A program made the translations under genes and the position numbers. Source: VAZQ01 sp963725185 (GTDB lineage: Bacteria > Pseudomonadota > Alphaproteobacteria > Rhizobiales > Xanthobacteraceae). Taken from it: a stretch of 64,000 nucleotides of DNA. The notes beneath the pieces are model-generated. The model was given only the letters and a program-made list of their open reading frames with translations. It was not told where the DNA came from and ran no database searches. Shown here piece after piece: positions 8,984-17,550 of this stretch (positions are counted from its first letter, which is position 1; the number at the start of each line of letters is the position of its first letter). The stretch spans positions 124,001-188,000 of the forward strand of contig CAVRXO010000009.1 of NCBI GenBank assembly GCA_963725185.1, written 5' to 3'.

Positions 8984-9871
8984 CTACTTGCTCTCGATCA
9001 GCTTGACGACCGCATGCAGCAGCCGGTTGGCCGGCGTCGCGATGCCCAGCGCTTCGCCACGCCGCACGATGAAGCCGTTCAGATAATCGATCTCACTGCG
9101 CTTGCCGCGTGCCAGATCCTGTGCGGTCGATGAGTACTGGCCCGCCGCCGTCTCGGCAATTTTGCGCACGGCAACATCGACATCGCCCGGAAGCGTCACC
9201 CCATCGGCCTTTGCAACGGCCACGCATTCGTCGACGAGGTCGCGCAGGACAGCGCTCACGCCTTCACCCTTCACGAGCCGGCCGTAGGGCAATTGTGTAA
9301 TCGCCGACAGCGCGTTGTACGCGCAATTCGTGATCAGCTTCACCCACAGTGCGCCGCGCACGTTGTCGGAGATATCGGTCGGCACGCCGGCTGCGATCAG
9401 CGCGCGCGCAACGTCATCGCTGGCCTTCGACCGCTCGATGACCAGCTCGCCGCGGCCATGATGCCTGACATGCCCCGGCCCGGCCATCTCGACGCCGACA
9501 TAGACGGCGGCTGCGATCACTTCCTGTGGCAGCAGCGCGTGCAGCCGGTCCGCGTTCTCGACGCCGTTTTGCAACGACAGCACGACCGCATCCGGCGCAA
9601 GATGCGGCTTGATAGCTGCCGCGCCGCTTTCGGTGTCGGTGGACTTCACGCAAAAGAGCACGAGTTGCGCGCCCCGCACCGCGCTCGCTTCGGTGCTGGC
9701 AGAGACGCGAACGTGTTCGTCGAAGGTTAGCGTTTCGAGCCTGAGCCCGTGACGCTCGATCGCCTCGACGTGTTGAGGGCGCCCGATCAGCACCACATCG
9801 TGTCCGGCGCGCGCCAGCATGCCGCCGTAGTAGCAGCCGACCGCACCCGCACCCATTACGGCGATTTTCAT
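8984..9871 (-). CDS. Ketopantoate reductase family protein (2-dehydropantoate 2-reductase-like)
   Basis: 295 residues. The N-terminal NADP-binding Rossmann motif is GAGAVGCYYGGMLARAGHDV, followed by LFCVKSTDT and LSLQNGVEN. The C-terminal helical domain carries the catalytic lysine region ALWVKLITNCAYNALSAI and the conserved SS-T-QD element (QYSSTAQDLARGKRSEIDYLNG). True PanE reduces 2-dehydropantoate to pantoate for pantothenate synthesis, but alphaproteobacteria have several paralogs. This copy sits in a catabolic gene cluster, 6 bp after an oxidoreductase gene on the same strand, so another 2-oxo acid substrate is equally likely. Last gene of a minus-strand run starting at 11919. Confidence 0.85.
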   Translation of the reverse strand: MKIAVMGAGAVGCYYGGMLARAGHDVVLIGRPQHVEAIERHGLRLETLTFDEHVRVSASTEASAVRGAQLVLFCVKSTDTESGAAAIKPHLAPDAVVLSLQNGVENADRLHALLPQEVIAAAVYVGVEMAGPGHVRHHGRGELVIERSKASDDVARALIAAGVPTDISDNVRGALWVKLITNCAYNALSAITQLPYGRLVKGEGVSAVLRDLVDECVAVAKADGVTLPGDVDVAVRKIAETAAGQYSSTAQDLARGKRSEIDYLNGFIVRRGEALGIATPANRLLHAVVKLIESK

Positions 9872-9877
9872 GGTCGG

Positions 9878-10849
9878 TTACCCCGCCAGCACGACCTTGC
9901 CGAACGGCCGATCCTCGATCAGATGGCGCAAGGCTTCGCCCGCCTGGCCGAAGGGAAAGACCCGCTCCACGATCGGCTTGGCCGCTCCGCTGACGATCGG
10001 CGGGAGGATGGACCGCCACGCCGCGGCGATGGCGGCCGGTGATTGGGCGAACAAAGAAAAGCCGGCCATCCGCGCGCGCTTCCAGATCAGGTCCGTCACA
10101 TCGATCGTGGTTTTGCGTCCGGCGGAATAGCCCAAGGTGATCAGGACGCCGCCGACCGCAAGGCTGCTCAACGCCTCGCTGGTCACGCTCCCGCCGATGC
10201 TCTCGATGACGATGTCGACGCCCTTGCCGGCCGTTATCCGGCGAACGCCCTCGGCGAGATGCTCCCCGGTGAGGTCAATGACGTCCTCGAAGCCAAGCTC
10301 GCGTGCCCGGGCGGCTTTCGCCGCGCTGCCAGCCGTCGAAATGACCTTGCCGGCACCCTGCGCCCGCGCGAGCTGATAGGTCGCGTTGCCGACCGACCCG
10401 CCGATCCCCGGAGCCAGCACCGTCATGCCCGGCTTGAATCCGGCCAGGGTCAACGTGATCTGCGCGGTCAGATAGGCCACCGGAAGGCTGGCCGCGACCA
10501 TGTCCTCGACCGCGTCGGGGACGAGCACCAGATCTCCGGGTCTCGCCAGCAGCCATTCTTGCCAGGCGCCATTCTCGCTGACGCCATATGGCCCCGTGAA
10601 CATGACACGGTTTCCCGCCGCGAGACCGGAGGCGCCGGCATCCTCGACGACACCGGCGCCCTCGTTGCCGAGGACCAGCGGCGCCTTGGCCCGCGGGTGT
10701 CCACCCGACAGGATCGTGTGATCGAGCGGCGTGACGCCGGCGGCCGTAACGCGCACCAGCACCCTGTCCCTTGCGGGTCGCGGCTTGGGCAATTCGGTTC
10801 GCCGCAGGCCGCCATAGCCCGAGAAAGTCTCCGCCTCGATCGCATGCAT
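9878..10849 (-). CDS. Quinone-oxidoreductase-like medium-chain dehydrogenase
   Basis: 323 residues of the MDR superfamily. The N-terminal GroES-like domain is recognisable in RDRVLVRVTAAGVTPLDHTILSGGHP and LVLGNEGAGVVEDAG. The nucleotide-binding domain has VLAPGIGGSVGNATYQLARAQGAGKVISTAGS. The structural-zinc cysteines of classical alcohol dehydrogenases are absent, pointing to the zinc-free quinone oxidoreductase branch, which uses NADPH to reduce quinones or enones. The ATG at 10849 is chosen because GGAGG lies 6 bases before it; the ATG at 10855 directly touches the GGAGG. It lies 26 bp downstream of an SDR gene on the same strand, so one operon is likely. Confidence 0.88.
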   Translation of the reverse strand: MHAIEAETFSGYGGLRRTELPKPRPARDRVLVRVTAAGVTPLDHTILSGGHPRAKAPLVLGNEGAGVVEDAGASGLAAGNRVMFTGPYGVSENGAWQEWLLARPGDLVLVPDAVEDMVAASLPVAYLTAQITLTLAGFKPGMTVLAPGIGGSVGNATYQLARAQGAGKVISTAGSAAKAARARELGFEDVIDLTGEHLAEGVRRITAGKGVDIVIESIGGSVTSEALSSLAVGGVLITLGYSAGRKTTIDVTDLIWKRARMAGFSLFAQSPAAIAAAWRSILPPIVSGAAKPIVERVFPFGQAGEALRHLIEDRPFGKVVLAG

Positions 10850-10875
10850 CGCCATCCTCCATAAGTTTTCGCTGA

Positions 10876-11607
10876 TCAAACCTGACCGCGGCCGCCATCG
10901 ACGAACAGTTCGATGCCCGTGACAAAGCTGGAATCGTCCGAGGCCAGGAACACCGCCGCCTTGGCGACTTCGTCGGGTTCTCCCATGCGTCCCATCGGAA
11001 TGGTGCTCAGGATCCTCGCAATGGCTTCCGGCGGTTGTAGATCCACCAAGGGCGTCTTGATCGGACCCGGGCTTAGGACGTTGGAGCGAATGTGACGGTC
11101 CTTCAGCTCCATGGTCCAGGCTCGCACCAGATTGCGAACCGCCGCCTTGGTCGCGCCGTAGGTACCGAAGGCAGGCGTGCCTTTGATGCTCGCGACCGAA
11201 CCGATGAGAATGATCGACCCTCCGTCGTTCATCAGCGTCAAGGCTTTTTGCACCGTGAACAACGTGCCCTTCACGTTGAGATCGAAGAGCTTGTCGAAGT
11301 GCTCTTCCGTGAGGCTTGTCAGGGGAGCGAATTCGCCGATGCCCGCATTGGCGACCAGGACATCGATCTTTCCCTTGGCCTTCACGGTCTCGTAGAGACG
11401 ATCGAGGTCCTGGAGCTTGGAGGCGTCCCCGCGAACGCCGGCGACGTTGCGGCCGATCGCCCTCACGGCCTGGTCGAGCTCTTTTTGGCGGCGGCCGGTT
11501 ATGAATACAAAGGCGCCTTCGCCGACAAAGCGCTTCGCCGTGGCGAAACCTATTCCCGTGGTGCCGCCGGTAACCACCGCCACCTTTCCCTCCAACTTGC
11601 CCATCAT
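10876..11607 (-). CDS. SDR family oxidoreductase
   Basis: 243 residues. Cofactor motif TGGTTGIG, then VANAGIGEF, the active-site region LIGSVASIKGTPAFGTYGATKAAVRN (Ser, Tyr and Lys in place), and the C-terminal FVDGGRGQV. It is very similar to the SDR at 15515-16264 (both begin MGKLEGK, both have TGRR and both end DGG...QV), so the two are probably recent paralogs. Either ATG of the initial ATG-ATG pair (11607 or 11604) could be used. It follows a 76-residue protein gene on the same strand, and the shared promoter carries the operator motif. Substrate unknown. Confidence 0.9.
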   Translation of the reverse strand: MMGKLEGKVAVVTGGTTGIGFATAKRFVGEGAFVFITGRRQKELDQAVRAIGRNVAGVRGDASKLQDLDRLYETVKAKGKIDVLVANAGIGEFAPLTSLTEEHFDKLFDLNVKGTLFTVQKALTLMNDGGSIILIGSVASIKGTPAFGTYGATKAAVRNLVRAWTMELKDRHIRSNVLSPGPIKTPLVDLQPPEAIARILSTIPMGRMGEPDEVAKAAVFLASDDSSFVTGIELFVDGGRGQV

Positions 11608-11688
11608 CGTCCGTTTCTTTGTTTGCTGATGAAGCGCTGGCGGCCCGGACGGCGGTTGGTCTAACGGGCCATCAGGACCGCGCCCGTG

Positions 11689-11919
11689 TTAGCTTTGGTG
11701 CCGTTGGTGCGACTGCGCGCTGCTCTGCAGTTCGCTTTTCAGATCTGCCACCTCACGTTCCAAATACGAGATGCGGTCGAACATGTATTCCGATGGGCTT
11801 GTGTCGATCGCTTCCGCAAAGTTGAGGATCGTGGTCCAGGCCCGGCGCCACCATCCTGAAATATGCTCCTGGTCCACCTGCTCGTTCTGCATGAGATGCT
11901 CCATCATCCTTTGGTGCAT
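11689..11919 (-). CDS. Small coiled-coil protein of unknown function
   Basis: 76 residues beginning MHQRMMEHLMQNEQVDQEH. An aromatic-rich segment (ISGWWRRAWTTILNFAEAIDTSPSEYMFDRI) is followed by a short coiled coil (SYLEREVADLKSELQSSAQ). AGGAAA precedes the ATG at 11919 by about 6 bases; the frame extends to 11964 without a better start. No family is recognised, but the sequence looks protein-like and the ribosome binding site is good. It is the first gene after promoter site C and lies 81 bp upstream of an SDR on the same strand. The charged C-terminal helix suggests oligomerisation or a partner protein. Confidence 0.6.
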   Translation of the reverse strand: MHQRMMEHLMQNEQVDQEHISGWWRRAWTTILNFAEAIDTSPSEYMFDRISYLEREVADLKSELQSSAQSHQRHQS

Positions 11920-11998
11920 GACTGTTTCCTGCAGCGCCGTTGGTGCCAGTCGGTTTCCGATCAAGAGCGAGGCCGTCAGGTACCGGGCGCCTACCCCT

Positions 11999-12026
11999 GA
12001 GATAGGGGCATATGCACGTATATCAA
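11999..12026 (-). promoter_or_regulatory. Promoter and operator-like site C for the 11919-8984 minus-strand genes
   Basis: On the minus strand TTGATA (12026-12021) and TATCTC (12004-11999) are separated by 16 bp. The spacer and the start of the -10 contain the 15-mer TAGGGGCATATGCAC (plus-strand 12003-12017), an exact match to TAGRNGCATATGCWC. A bound repressor would cover the -10 element. Confidence 0.65.
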
Positions 12027-12219
12027 GTGACGGGTTGCTCCTCGCAGGGGAGGTCTGTTATGCGCTTCAGGGTGTCCGGATGCCCTACTGGCGTGCGGGC
12101 CTCATATTTGGTCCTTGGGGACGGCGACGGTCAGCGCTCACTGGCGGGAGTGATCGCGAGCCACAGATGAGCGACCACGCGCTGTCATCGCATCTTAGCG
12201 GGCGCAGCTGCAGGACGCG

Positions 12220-13179
12220 TCAGCCCGCGGCTTGGCCGTCGAGCCAGCGGCAGATGTTGGCGACCGTATCCTGGTAGAAGCGGGCGTAGAGGCCGCGGGA
12301 GACGTAGCCGATATGCGGCGTTGCCAGGAGGTTCGGCAGCGTGCGGAACGGATGGTCGAGCGGCAATGGCTCCTGGTCGAAGACATCGATGGCGGCGCCG
12401 GCGATCTTGCGGGCCTTGAGCGCGGCAATCAGATCCGCCTCGACCACGATCGGTCCGCGCGACGTGTTGACCAGGCGCGCTGTCGGCTTCATGAGCGCCA
12501 GTTCTGCCGCCCCGACCAGGCCGCGCGTCCTTCTACTGAGCACCAGATGGATGGAGACGACATCCGCGTCTCGGAACAGGTCGTCCTTCGAGACGAGCGT
12601 GGCGCCAACTTCGGCCGCGCGTTCGGCGGTGAGATTCTGGCTCCAGGCGATCACCGTCATACCGAAGGCGTTGCCGATCTGCGCCACCGCGCCGCCGACG
12701 TTGCCGAGACCCAGGAGGCCAAGCGTCCGCCCGGCCAGGTCATCACCGATCGACTGCTGCCATCCGCCCCCGCGCAGCGACGTGTTCTCGGCGACGAGAT
12801 TGCGGGCACCGCCCAGGACGAGAGCCCAGGTCAGCTCGATCGTCGGCGCCGACGTGTAGCCGGTATGAACGACCTGCACGCCCCGCTCTTCTGCGGCCTT
12901 GAGATCGATCGAAGCATTGCGCGGCCCCGTCGAGGCGATCATGCGGAGCTTGGGCAAGCGCTCGATGGTGGCACGCGTCATCGGCGTGCGCTCCCGCATC
13001 ACGCAGACGATGTCGAACGGCTGCAGGCGCGCGACGACGGCGTCGGAGTCCGCGAGATGGTCGTTAAAGACGGTGACAGTGGCCCGCGCATCCAGCACCG
13101 ACCAGTCCGCGAGCGAGAGAGCGACGTCCTGGTAGTCGTCCAGGATGGCGATTCTGAAGCGTTCCTGCTTGGAGGGCAT
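12220..13179 (-). CDS. D-2-hydroxyacid dehydrogenase family protein
   Basis: 319 residues. NAD-binding motif LGLLGLGNVGGAVAQIGNAFGM near the middle. The three catalytic positions are in place: Arg in LVNTSRGPIV, Glu in DVFDQEPLP and His in ATPHIGYVS. These enzymes interconvert 2-oxo acids and D-2-hydroxy acids (phosphoglycerate, glycerate, formate and similar substrates); the sequence does not decide which. The gene lies 18 bp downstream of the metallo-hydrolase gene on the same strand and probably shares its transcript. The length and motif order are complete, with no sign of truncation. Confidence 0.88.
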   Translation of the reverse strand: MPSKQERFRIAILDDYQDVALSLADWSVLDARATVTVFNDHLADSDAVVARLQPFDIVCVMRERTPMTRATIERLPKLRMIASTGPRNASIDLKAAEERGVQVVHTGYTSAPTIELTWALVLGGARNLVAENTSLRGGGWQQSIGDDLAGRTLGLLGLGNVGGAVAQIGNAFGMTVIAWSQNLTAERAAEVGATLVSKDDLFRDADVVSIHLVLSRRTRGLVGAAELALMKPTARLVNTSRGPIVVEADLIAALKARKIAGAAIDVFDQEPLPLDHPFRTLPNLLATPHIGYVSRGLYARFYQDTVANICRWLDGQAAG

Positions 13180-13197
13180 CGCGTGCCAGTCCGCTCG

Positions 13198-14226
13198 CTA
13201 CCACGCCCACTGGCTGGCTTCCCAGCGGTATGCCGTGTCGTATCGGACGACATGGCCAATGGCCGGGAACGGAAAATGATAGCCCATCGCCATGACCCCA
13301 TCGGTCGCGACCCGGTCCAGGATGGCCTTGCGCGACTTGATCGCCTGCGCGGGCTCGTAGTCGAATACCGGCGTCCAGTCTGGATGTTGGAGGCTCGTCA
13401 CGGGATTGTGGGCGATGTCGCCCATATGCATGAACTGCTCCTTGCCCGAGGTGAACAAGATTGCGGCATGGGACGGCGAATGTCCCGGCGCGGCCACATA
13501 GTGCACGCCGGTTGTGATTTCGCCGCCTTGCTTCACGAACCGGGATCGGCCGGCGACCGGCGGCAGGTTCTCTCGAGCCGCCGCGATCGTGCCCTTCTTG
13601 AACGCGTCGGGCATCGGCGAGCTGTTGATCTCGCTTTCGTAACGGCTGCCGGTCCAGTAGTTCCACTCCGTGTCGACAAAGACGAACTGAGCCTTCGGAA
13701 ACGTCAGCGCGCCTGATTTGGTCACCAAGCCGCCGAGATGGTCCAGGTGACCGTGCGAGATCACGACCAGGTCTATGCTCTCGGGCGTGATTGCGGCCCG
13801 GCGCAGGTTCGCCTGGAGCCCGGCAAAGCTGCCGAAGGATGAGCCCAGTTTCTCACCAAAGCCGGTGTCGACAAGGATACGCTCCCGTCCGGTGTCAACC
13901 ACCAATATGTTGTTCGTGACTTGGATCACCGGCTGCATGAAGTTTGCCTTCAGGACCGAAGCGAGCTCGGATTCGGAGACGTTCATGGCGAGGATCGGCC
14001 GGATCGGAATCTGGCCATGGCCATCCGAGATCACGGTCGCCTGGAAGTCGCCGATCTTGAAGCGATAGAAACCGTTGCCGTTTTGGGGTTCTCCTCGGGC
14101 TTGGCGGGCGTCGTCGGCCCGCGCCGATGCGGGGGTGAGGATCGGCGTTGCCGTTGCGGCAAGCGCCAGCCCGGCGCCGGCACGAAATACACTGCGACGG
14201 GTCAGGGTCGTCGGGGATTTACTCAT
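13198..14226 (-). CDS. Tat-exported MBL-fold metallo-hydrolase
   Basis: 342 residues. A twin-arginine signal is visible (TLTRRSVFRAGAGLALAATATP, cleavage likely after SARA), so the protein is probably folded in the cytoplasm and exported. The metallo-beta-lactamase metal motif is VVISHGHLDHLGG near residue 145, with later ligands in APGHSPSHAA and HMGDIAHN. MBL enzymes hydrolyse esters, lactones or related bonds; the substrate cannot be read from sequence. GGAG precedes the ATG at 14226, and the frame continues upstream without a better start. It faces the TetR gene at 14481 across a 254-bp divergent region, the usual place for a TetR-controlled enzyme. Confidence 0.88.
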   Translation of the reverse strand: MSKSPTTLTRRSVFRAGAGLALAATATPILTPASARADDARQARGEPQNGNGFYRFKIGDFQATVISDGHGQIPIRPILAMNVSESELASVLKANFMQPVIQVTNNILVVDTGRERILVDTGFGEKLGSSFGSFAGLQANLRRAAITPESIDLVVISHGHLDHLGGLVTKSGALTFPKAQFVFVDTEWNYWTGSRYESEINSSPMPDAFKKGTIAAARENLPPVAGRSRFVKQGGEITTGVHYVAAPGHSPSHAAILFTSGKEQFMHMGDIAHNPVTSLQHPDWTPVFDYEPAQAIKSRKAILDRVATDGVMAMGYHFPFPAIGHVVRYDTAYRWEASQWAW

Positions 14227-14480
14227 GCCTATCTCCAGGTGCTGTCGGGCCATGCGACCAAAACCCAAAATGACAATGTCGATCGCAATCGTGATTTGCG
14301 CGCTAGTTCCCTCCCTGTCAAGTCCCCTTTGATTATCTTGATTAATTTGCGGTTCTAGGGCGGAGATTGCCCAAATTGGCCTGCTATGACACAATAGAGT
14401 AACCGCGATTGTCAACTGCAAACGTAATCGTTATGTCGCGGCGCTAGGCCGTTGGTGGCCGCAATTCGAAGGAGCAAGCC
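14227..14480. promoter_or_regulatory. Divergent promoter region, MBL hydrolase / TetR
   Basis: AT-richer than its neighbours. Near the tetR side, GCGATTGTC and GTAATCGTTA form a loose inverted repeat (about 14403-14434), and another lies near 14280-14300 (GCAATCGTGATTTGC). Either could be a TetR operator; neither is strong enough to call precisely. Confidence 0.35.
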
Positions 14481-15131
14481 TTGGGTGTGTCGAGAGAACA
14501 GGCTGCGGAAAACCGCCGCGCGATCGTTGCCGCGGCGACGCAGCTATTCAGAGAACGCGGAGTGGAGGCTGTCGGGCTGACCGAACTGATGAAGCAGGCA
14601 GGCTTTACGCCAGGCGGCTTCTACAACCACTTTGCCTCGAAGGCAGCCCTGGTTGCCGAAGTGCTTGCTTCGGCGATGGCTGAGGGCGTTGCCGAACTTT
14701 CCAAGGGCGCAAGGGCACCGGTAGATGAATCGACCACCGCTCTTGCGCGCTACATAAGCTGGTATCTGTCGCAGGCCCATCGCGACGACATCGATCACGG
14801 CTGCCCGGTCGCCGGATTTGCAGGCGATGCTCCCCGCCTGGGCCCCGGAGCGCAGTCGCATTTCGCCGGCGGTTTGGACGATCAGATAACGATCCTGGCC
14901 GGGCTGATCGCCGAGAGCGGATCGCTGGCTGCCGCAGGCGAGCGCAGGACGTTACGTGAACGGGCAATCAGCTTGCATTGCGAAATGCTGGGTGCGCTGG
15001 TCCTGGCACGGTCTGTCGCGCAGGCCGCGCCGGCGCTTTCGAACGAGATTCTGGAGAACGCTCAGCGAGACGTGCTCGCATCCATCGATGGGCGTTCGAG
15101 CCAGGTCTCCAAACCGCGAAAGAAACCTTAG
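14481..15131 (+). CDS. TetR/AcrR family transcriptional regulator
   Basis: 216 residues. N-terminal helix-turn-helix: NRRAIVAAATQLFRERGVEAVGLTELMKQAGFTPGGFYNHFASKAAL (about residues 12-58), the TetR signature. The C-terminal ligand domain contains DIDHGCPVAGFAGDAPRL, a Cys-containing motif seen in many TetR proteins near MBL or oxidoreductase genes. The start codon is TTG at 14481 with AAGGAG about 8 bases upstream; GTG at 14487 is an alternative. It is divergent from the metallo-hydrolase/D-2-hydroxyacid dehydrogenase pair, which it probably represses (inference from layout). Confidence 0.88.
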   Translation: MGVSREQAAENRRAIVAAATQLFRERGVEAVGLTELMKQAGFTPGGFYNHFASKAALVAEVLASAMAEGVAELSKGARAPVDESTTALARYISWYLSQAHRDDIDHGCPVAGFAGDAPRLGPGAQSHFAGGLDDQITILAGLIAESGSLAAAGERRTLRERAISLHCEMLGALVLARSVAQAAPALSNEILENAQRDVLASIDGRSSQVSKPRKKP

Positions 15132-15345
15132 TACCACGGGATTGCTCTATTGGCGTCCTATCTGAGCGCCCAAGTCGCCGCCGAACTCGGCCGGTTTGAC
15201 ACCTGGCGGCCGATTATGTCCCCGACGCCTTGGTCCAAATCCCGCTGGCCGGGCAAGCCCAACGCCGGAGCGCCGTTGCTCGCGAGGCGTGAGCGGCTAC
15301 CGATTTTGCGACTTGTCGATTGCCAAATCGCTCATATATCAGCTC

Positions 15346-15374
15346 GTGAAAAAAAGAGCATATGCTCCTATCTT
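15346..15374 (+). promoter_or_regulatory. Promoter and operator-like site D upstream of the SDR-thiolase operon
   Basis: GAGCATATGCTCCTA (15356-15370) is the exact reverse complement of TAGGAGCATATGCTC and contains a perfect 12-bp palindrome, GAGCATATGCTC. It overlaps a possible -10 TATCTT (15369-15374), the same geometry as site C, where TATCTC overlaps the motif. The -35 (TGAAAA) is weak. No gene is seen in the surrounding stretch 15132-15514. Confidence 0.6.
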
Positions 15375-15514
15375 GCGTGCTGATCGAAGGATTGCCATGG
15401 ACCCGCTCAGGCGACCTGCAAGGCGCGATCGCGGCGGCCGGCGGTGATACAGGTCCCGACCATGGCGGCCGTCGGCGCGCCCAATCGGTCTCAACCGAAG
15501 CTAGGAGGCCTCTC

Positions 15515-16264
15515 ATGGGCAAGCTTGAAGGAAAAATAGCACTCATTACCGGTGGCAGTAGCGGCATTGGCCTTGCGACGGCAAAGCAGTTTGTGAACGA
15601 AGGCGCGCATGTCTTCGTCACAGGACGCCGCGAGGCGGAACTGACGGCGGCGGCCAAGCAAATCGGACGAAATGTGACCGGCGTCCAAGGCGACGTATCG
15701 GATTTCGGCGATCTCGACCGCTTATTTGCGCAAATCAAGCGCGAGAAGGGCAGGCTCGATATCGTGTTCGCGAATGCCGGAGCGGCAAAGTATACCGCGT
15801 TGGGCTCGATAACCGAGGAACTCTACGACTCGATCTTCGACATCAATGTGAAGGGCCTTCTTTTCACGGTGCAGAAGGCCCTTCCGCTGATGCCCGATGG
15901 CGCGGCCATCATTCTGTGTGCATCCATCGTCGCCAGCAAAGGCTTGGCGGGAAATAGCGTCTATAGCGCCTCCAAAGCCGCCGTGCGCTCGTTCGCCAGG
16001 ACGTGGACAACGGACTTGAAGGCGCGCCGCATTCGGGTGAACGCGGTGAGCCCTGGCTCCACCGACACGCCCGGATTGAGCGAGCTACTGGCGTCCTCGG
16101 AGGTGGGCGCGCAGCGCAAGGCGATGATCTCCAACACCGTTCCGCTCGGCCGGTTCGGTACGCCCGAGGAGATCGCCAAGGCCGTGGTGTTTCTCGCCTC
16201 CGACGACGCGAGCTACATCACCGGAACGGAATTGTTCGTGGATGGCGGTTTCGCGCAGGTCTAG
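15515..16264 (+). CDS. SDR family oxidoreductase
   Basis: 249 residues. TGGSSGIG cofactor motif, FANAGAAKY, active site in CASIVASKGLAGNSVYSASKAAVRS (Ser, Tyr-x-x-x-Lys) and C-terminal FVDGGFAQV. Start fixed by GGAGG 7-8 bases before the ATG; the frame is open upstream but reads through the promoter. Close paralog of the SDR at 10876-11607. Followed 57 bp later by a thiolase and then a tautomerase, so the operon looks like part of a beta-oxidation-like or aromatic-ring degradation route, with the SDR as a candidate 3-hydroxyacyl-CoA dehydrogenase (inference). Transcription probably starts at site D, 140 bp upstream. Confidence 0.9.
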   Translation: MGKLEGKIALITGGSSGIGLATAKQFVNEGAHVFVTGRREAELTAAAKQIGRNVTGVQGDVSDFGDLDRLFAQIKREKGRLDIVFANAGAAKYTALGSITEELYDSIFDINVKGLLFTVQKALPLMPDGAAIILCASIVASKGLAGNSVYSASKAAVRSFARTWTTDLKARRIRVNAVSPGSTDTPGLSELLASSEVGAQRKAMISNTVPLGRFGTPEEIAKAVVFLASDDASYITGTELFVDGGFAQV

Positions 16265-16321
16265 GCCGCTTGCGGCCGAGCGCCGCCGCGTCAATCGGCC
16301 TTGAACACAGGAGAGTTTGCC

Positions 16322-17512
16322 ATGACGTCGCAGCGTTCAGTTGTGTTCGCGGAGCCGGTTCGAACGGCGATCGGCACTTTTGGCGGCAGCCTCAAGGACG
16401 TTCCGGCTCCCGATCTCGGCGCCGCGGCGGTCGGCGCCGCGGTCGCGCGGGCCGGACTTCGGCCCGAGGAGGTGGAAACGGTCGCCATGGGCAATGTCGT
16501 GCAGGCCGGCGCCAAGATGAATCCGGCGCGTCAAGCCGCCGTGCACGCGGGACTCCCGGTGACGACGCCGGCGATGACCATCAACCGCGTTTGCGGTTCG
16601 GGCGCGCAGGCCATTGTCTCGGCGGCGCAGGAAATCTTGTTGGGCAACGTCGATGTCGCGGTGGCGGGCGGCATGGAGAACATGGATCTGGCGCCCTTTC
16701 TGGTGGCGCGCGGCCGCTGGGGTTATCGCTTGGGCGACGGCCAACTGTTCGACAGCGTGCTGCGCGACGGATTGAACGACGCCTTCTCGGACGCCGCCTC
16801 CGGCTGGCACACGGAAGATCTGGTGGAGAAATTCCAGGTCACCCGCGAGGCCCAGGACCGCTGGGCGGTGCGGTCGCAGCAACGGTTCGCCAGCGCACAG
16901 GCGGCCGGCCATTTCAAGGCGCAGATCGTACCCGTAGAGGTGCCCGGCAAGAAGGGACCGACCCAATTCGACAAGGACGAGCACAATCGGCCCGACACCA
17001 CGCTCGAGACGCTGGCGCGGCTGAAGCCGGCTTTCCGGCCGAATGGCACCATCACGGCCGGCAATGCGCCGGGACTGAACGACGCCGCCAGTGCGGTGGT
17101 GCTCGCCGACGGCGCCTGGGCCGACAAGCGCGGCCTCGCCGCCACCGCGCGCCTGGTGTCCTACGGCATAGCCGCGGTCGAGCCCGGCATGTTCGGCCTC
17201 GGACCGGTCCCCGCGGTCAGGCAGGCGTTGCGGCGGGCAGGCTGGGACATCGGCTCGATCGAGCGTGCCGAGATCAACGAGGCGTTTGCCGCCATCGCCA
17301 TCGTGGTTGCGCGTGAGCTCGGACTTCCCGAGGACATCGTGAATGTCGAAGGGGGCGCCGTCGCCCACGGCCATCCGATCGGCGCCACCGGGGCGGTGTT
17401 GACCACCAAGCTCATCCATTCGATGCGCCGGGACGGCCTCCGGCGCGGCCTCGTCACCCTCTGCATCGGTGGCGGCCAGGGAATCGCGCTCGCGATCGAA
17501 GTGCTGCACTGA
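16322..17512 (+). CDS. Thiolase family protein (acetyl-CoA C-acyltransferase)
   Basis: 396 residues, the normal thiolase length. Nucleophile Cys near residue 89 in INRVCGSGAQAIVSA. C-terminal catalytic blocks EINEAFAAIA, GGAVAHGHPIGATGA (His) and CIGGGQG (second Cys) are all present, so the enzyme should be active. Thiolases cleave 3-oxoacyl-CoA to acetyl-CoA and a shortened acyl-CoA, or condense two acetyl-CoA in the reverse direction. It lies between an SDR and a tautomerase gene on the same strand, which favours a degradative role. The start at 16322 follows AGGAGAGTTTGCC. Confidence 0.92.
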   Translation: MTSQRSVVFAEPVRTAIGTFGGSLKDVPAPDLGAAAVGAAVARAGLRPEEVETVAMGNVVQAGAKMNPARQAAVHAGLPVTTPAMTINRVCGSGAQAIVSAAQEILLGNVDVAVAGGMENMDLAPFLVARGRWGYRLGDGQLFDSVLRDGLNDAFSDAASGWHTEDLVEKFQVTREAQDRWAVRSQQRFASAQAAGHFKAQIVPVEVPGKKGPTQFDKDEHNRPDTTLETLARLKPAFRPNGTITAGNAPGLNDAASAVVLADGAWADKRGLAATARLVSYGIAAVEPGMFGLGPVPAVRQALRRAGWDIGSIERAEINEAFAAIAIVVARELGLPEDIVNVEGGAVAHGHPIGATGAVLTTKLIHSMRRDGLRRGLVTLCIGGGQGIALAIEVLH

Positions 17513-17550
17513 CGCTGGCCGAGACCCGTCATCGGAAAAAGGAGACCCCC

